DNA of 5,947 nt from Anaerolineales bacterium (GTDB taxonomy: Bacteria; Chloroflexota; Anaerolineae; Anaerolineales; UBA6663): positions 1 to 5,947 of the forward strand of contig JAGOBN010000281.1 in the NCBI GenBank assembly GCA_017999235.1, given 5' to 3'. Below are positions 5,239 to 5,947 of the stretch, piece after piece. The notes under the pieces are model-generated. The model was not told the origin of the DNA, did not search any database, and saw only the letters and a list, made by a program, of their open reading frames with translations. How positions within the stretch are numbered: the stretch's first letter is position 1; every line of letters starts with the position of its first letter. A program made the position numbers and the translations under genes.

Positions 5239-5947
5239 ATGCCCGATCAAAACCCGCCCAGCCAGCCGAGCGTGACGACCCCGGCGCCCGCCCCGGAACC
5301 CAAAGATCAACTGGTCACCACCCAGCATACCCTGCGGCTGGGCGCGCGCGAGCTCAAATACACGGTCACCACCGGCACCCTGGTGTTGAAAGAGGAGCGC
5401 GAGAAGAAGGGCGATCAGGCCGGCGTGGCCGAGGGTGAAAAGCCCAAGGCGGCGGTCTTTTTCGTCGCGTACACGCTGGATGAAGCGCCGGATCCGGCCC
5501 GGCGTCCGGTCACCTTCTCGTTCAATGGCGGCCCAGGCTCGGCCTCGGTCTGGCTGCATCTGGGCGTGCTGGGGCCGCGCCGCGTCGGGCTGGATGAGTT
5601 TGGCCATCAGCCGGCGCCGCCCTATCGCCTGGTGGATAACGAGTACACGCTGTTGGACGAGACCGACTTGGTGTTTGTGGACCCGGTCAGCACCGGCTAC
5701 AGCCGGCCGGTGGCCGGCGAGAAGGCCGGCGAGTTTCACGGGTTCAAGAAGGACATCGAGTCGGTGGGGGAGTTTATCCGCCTGTACACCACGCGCTACC
5801 AGCGCTGGCTGTCCCCCAAAGTCCTGATCGGCGAGAGCTACGGCACCACGCGCGCCGCCGGCCTTTCGGGCTATCTGCAGGAACGCCTGGGGCTGGATCT
5901 CAACGGCGTCATGCTGGTCTCGTCCATCCTGAACTTCGCCACCGCGC
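5239..5947 (+). CDS. Serine carboxypeptidase-like (peptidase S10) protein, N-terminal part
   Basis: The frame is open to the window end, giving 236 residues of a protein that is usually about twice that length. After a Pro/Gln-rich N-terminus (1-22) comes a strand-rich segment, then F-N-G-G-P-G-S-A-S-V-W (95-105), the oxyanion-hole motif of S10 enzymes. D-L-V-F-V-D-P-V-S-T-G-Y-S (143-155) is a second S10 signature. G-E-S-Y-G (198-202) is the nucleophile elbow with catalytic Ser200, followed by T-T-R-A-A-G-L-S. The Asp and His of the triad should lie beyond 5947. S10 enzymes remove C-terminal residues from peptides, though some relatives are acyltransferases. No signal peptide is present, and the in-frame TAG at 5227 excludes a longer start, so this copy should be cytoplasmic unless exported by another route. 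The nine-base gap after the V4R gene and shared AGGAG suggest the same operon. Confidence 0.88.
   Translation, partial: MPDQNPPSQPSVTTPAPAPEPKDQLVTTQHTLRLGARELKYTVTTGTLVLKEEREKKGDQAGVAEGEKPKAAVFFVAYTLDEAPDPARRPVTFSFNGGPGSASVWLHLGVLGPRRVGLDEFGHQPAPPYRLVDNEYTLLDETDLVFVDPVSTGYSRPVAGEKAGEFHGFKKDIESVGEFIRLYTTRYQRWLSPKVLIGESYGTTRAAGLSGYLQERLGLDLNGVMLVSSILNFATA

Noticed and set aside
4753..5739. A 328-codon open frame on the minus strand
   Set aside because: It spans two well-supported plus-strand genes (V4R and S10) and has low-complexity composition, as expected for an antisense shadow.

Overview
This is a GC-rich, densely coded bacterial segment. The gene set (a small cysteine-rich V4R protein, lipoproteins with a 'W-x-D-x-C-L-G' motif, a serine carboxypeptidase-like S10 protein, LUD-family LutB/LutC) and the Ala/Gly/Arg/Pro-heavy codon use with many GCCGGC words suggest Chloroflexota, probably an Anaerolineae-like lineage. 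That assignment is inferred from family resemblance and was not tested by a search.

Left part (1-1618): the last 45 codons of an M3-family oligoendopeptidase (probably PepF) run rightward. They converge, across a G-rich 29-bp gap, on two leftward tandem genes for paralogous small lipoproteins (168-839 and 944-1618). A strong hairpin terminator with a T-tract on both strands (880-923) separates the two lipoprotein genes, leaving only about 40 bp upstream of the second gene's start codon.

Middle (1619-2435): a 102-bp divergent intergenic region carries a TACAAT -10 box placed so that the alpha/beta-hydrolase gene (1721-2350) would be read from a leaderless mRNA. An 85-bp gap follows. It holds an extended -10 promoter (TGTTACAAT), two short palindromes and a five-codon upstream reading frame ahead of the next operon.

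Right part (2436-5947): a rightward gene cluster of lutB (LUD domain plus two Fe-S cysteine motifs), lutC (LUD domain), a 206-residue V4R-domain protein whose ATG overlaps the lutC stop codon, and a serine carboxypeptidase-like S10 protein that runs off the window end. The last gene's Shine-Dalgarno overlaps the V4R stop codon. LutB and LutC normally work with LutA in oxidation of L-lactate (or a related 2-hydroxy acid) to the keto acid. No lutA lies in the visible part of the cluster, and the gene tightly coupled to lutC is the V4R protein instead. This is the most interesting arrangement in the window. No RNA genes, mobile elements, CRISPR arrays or replication origins were seen.
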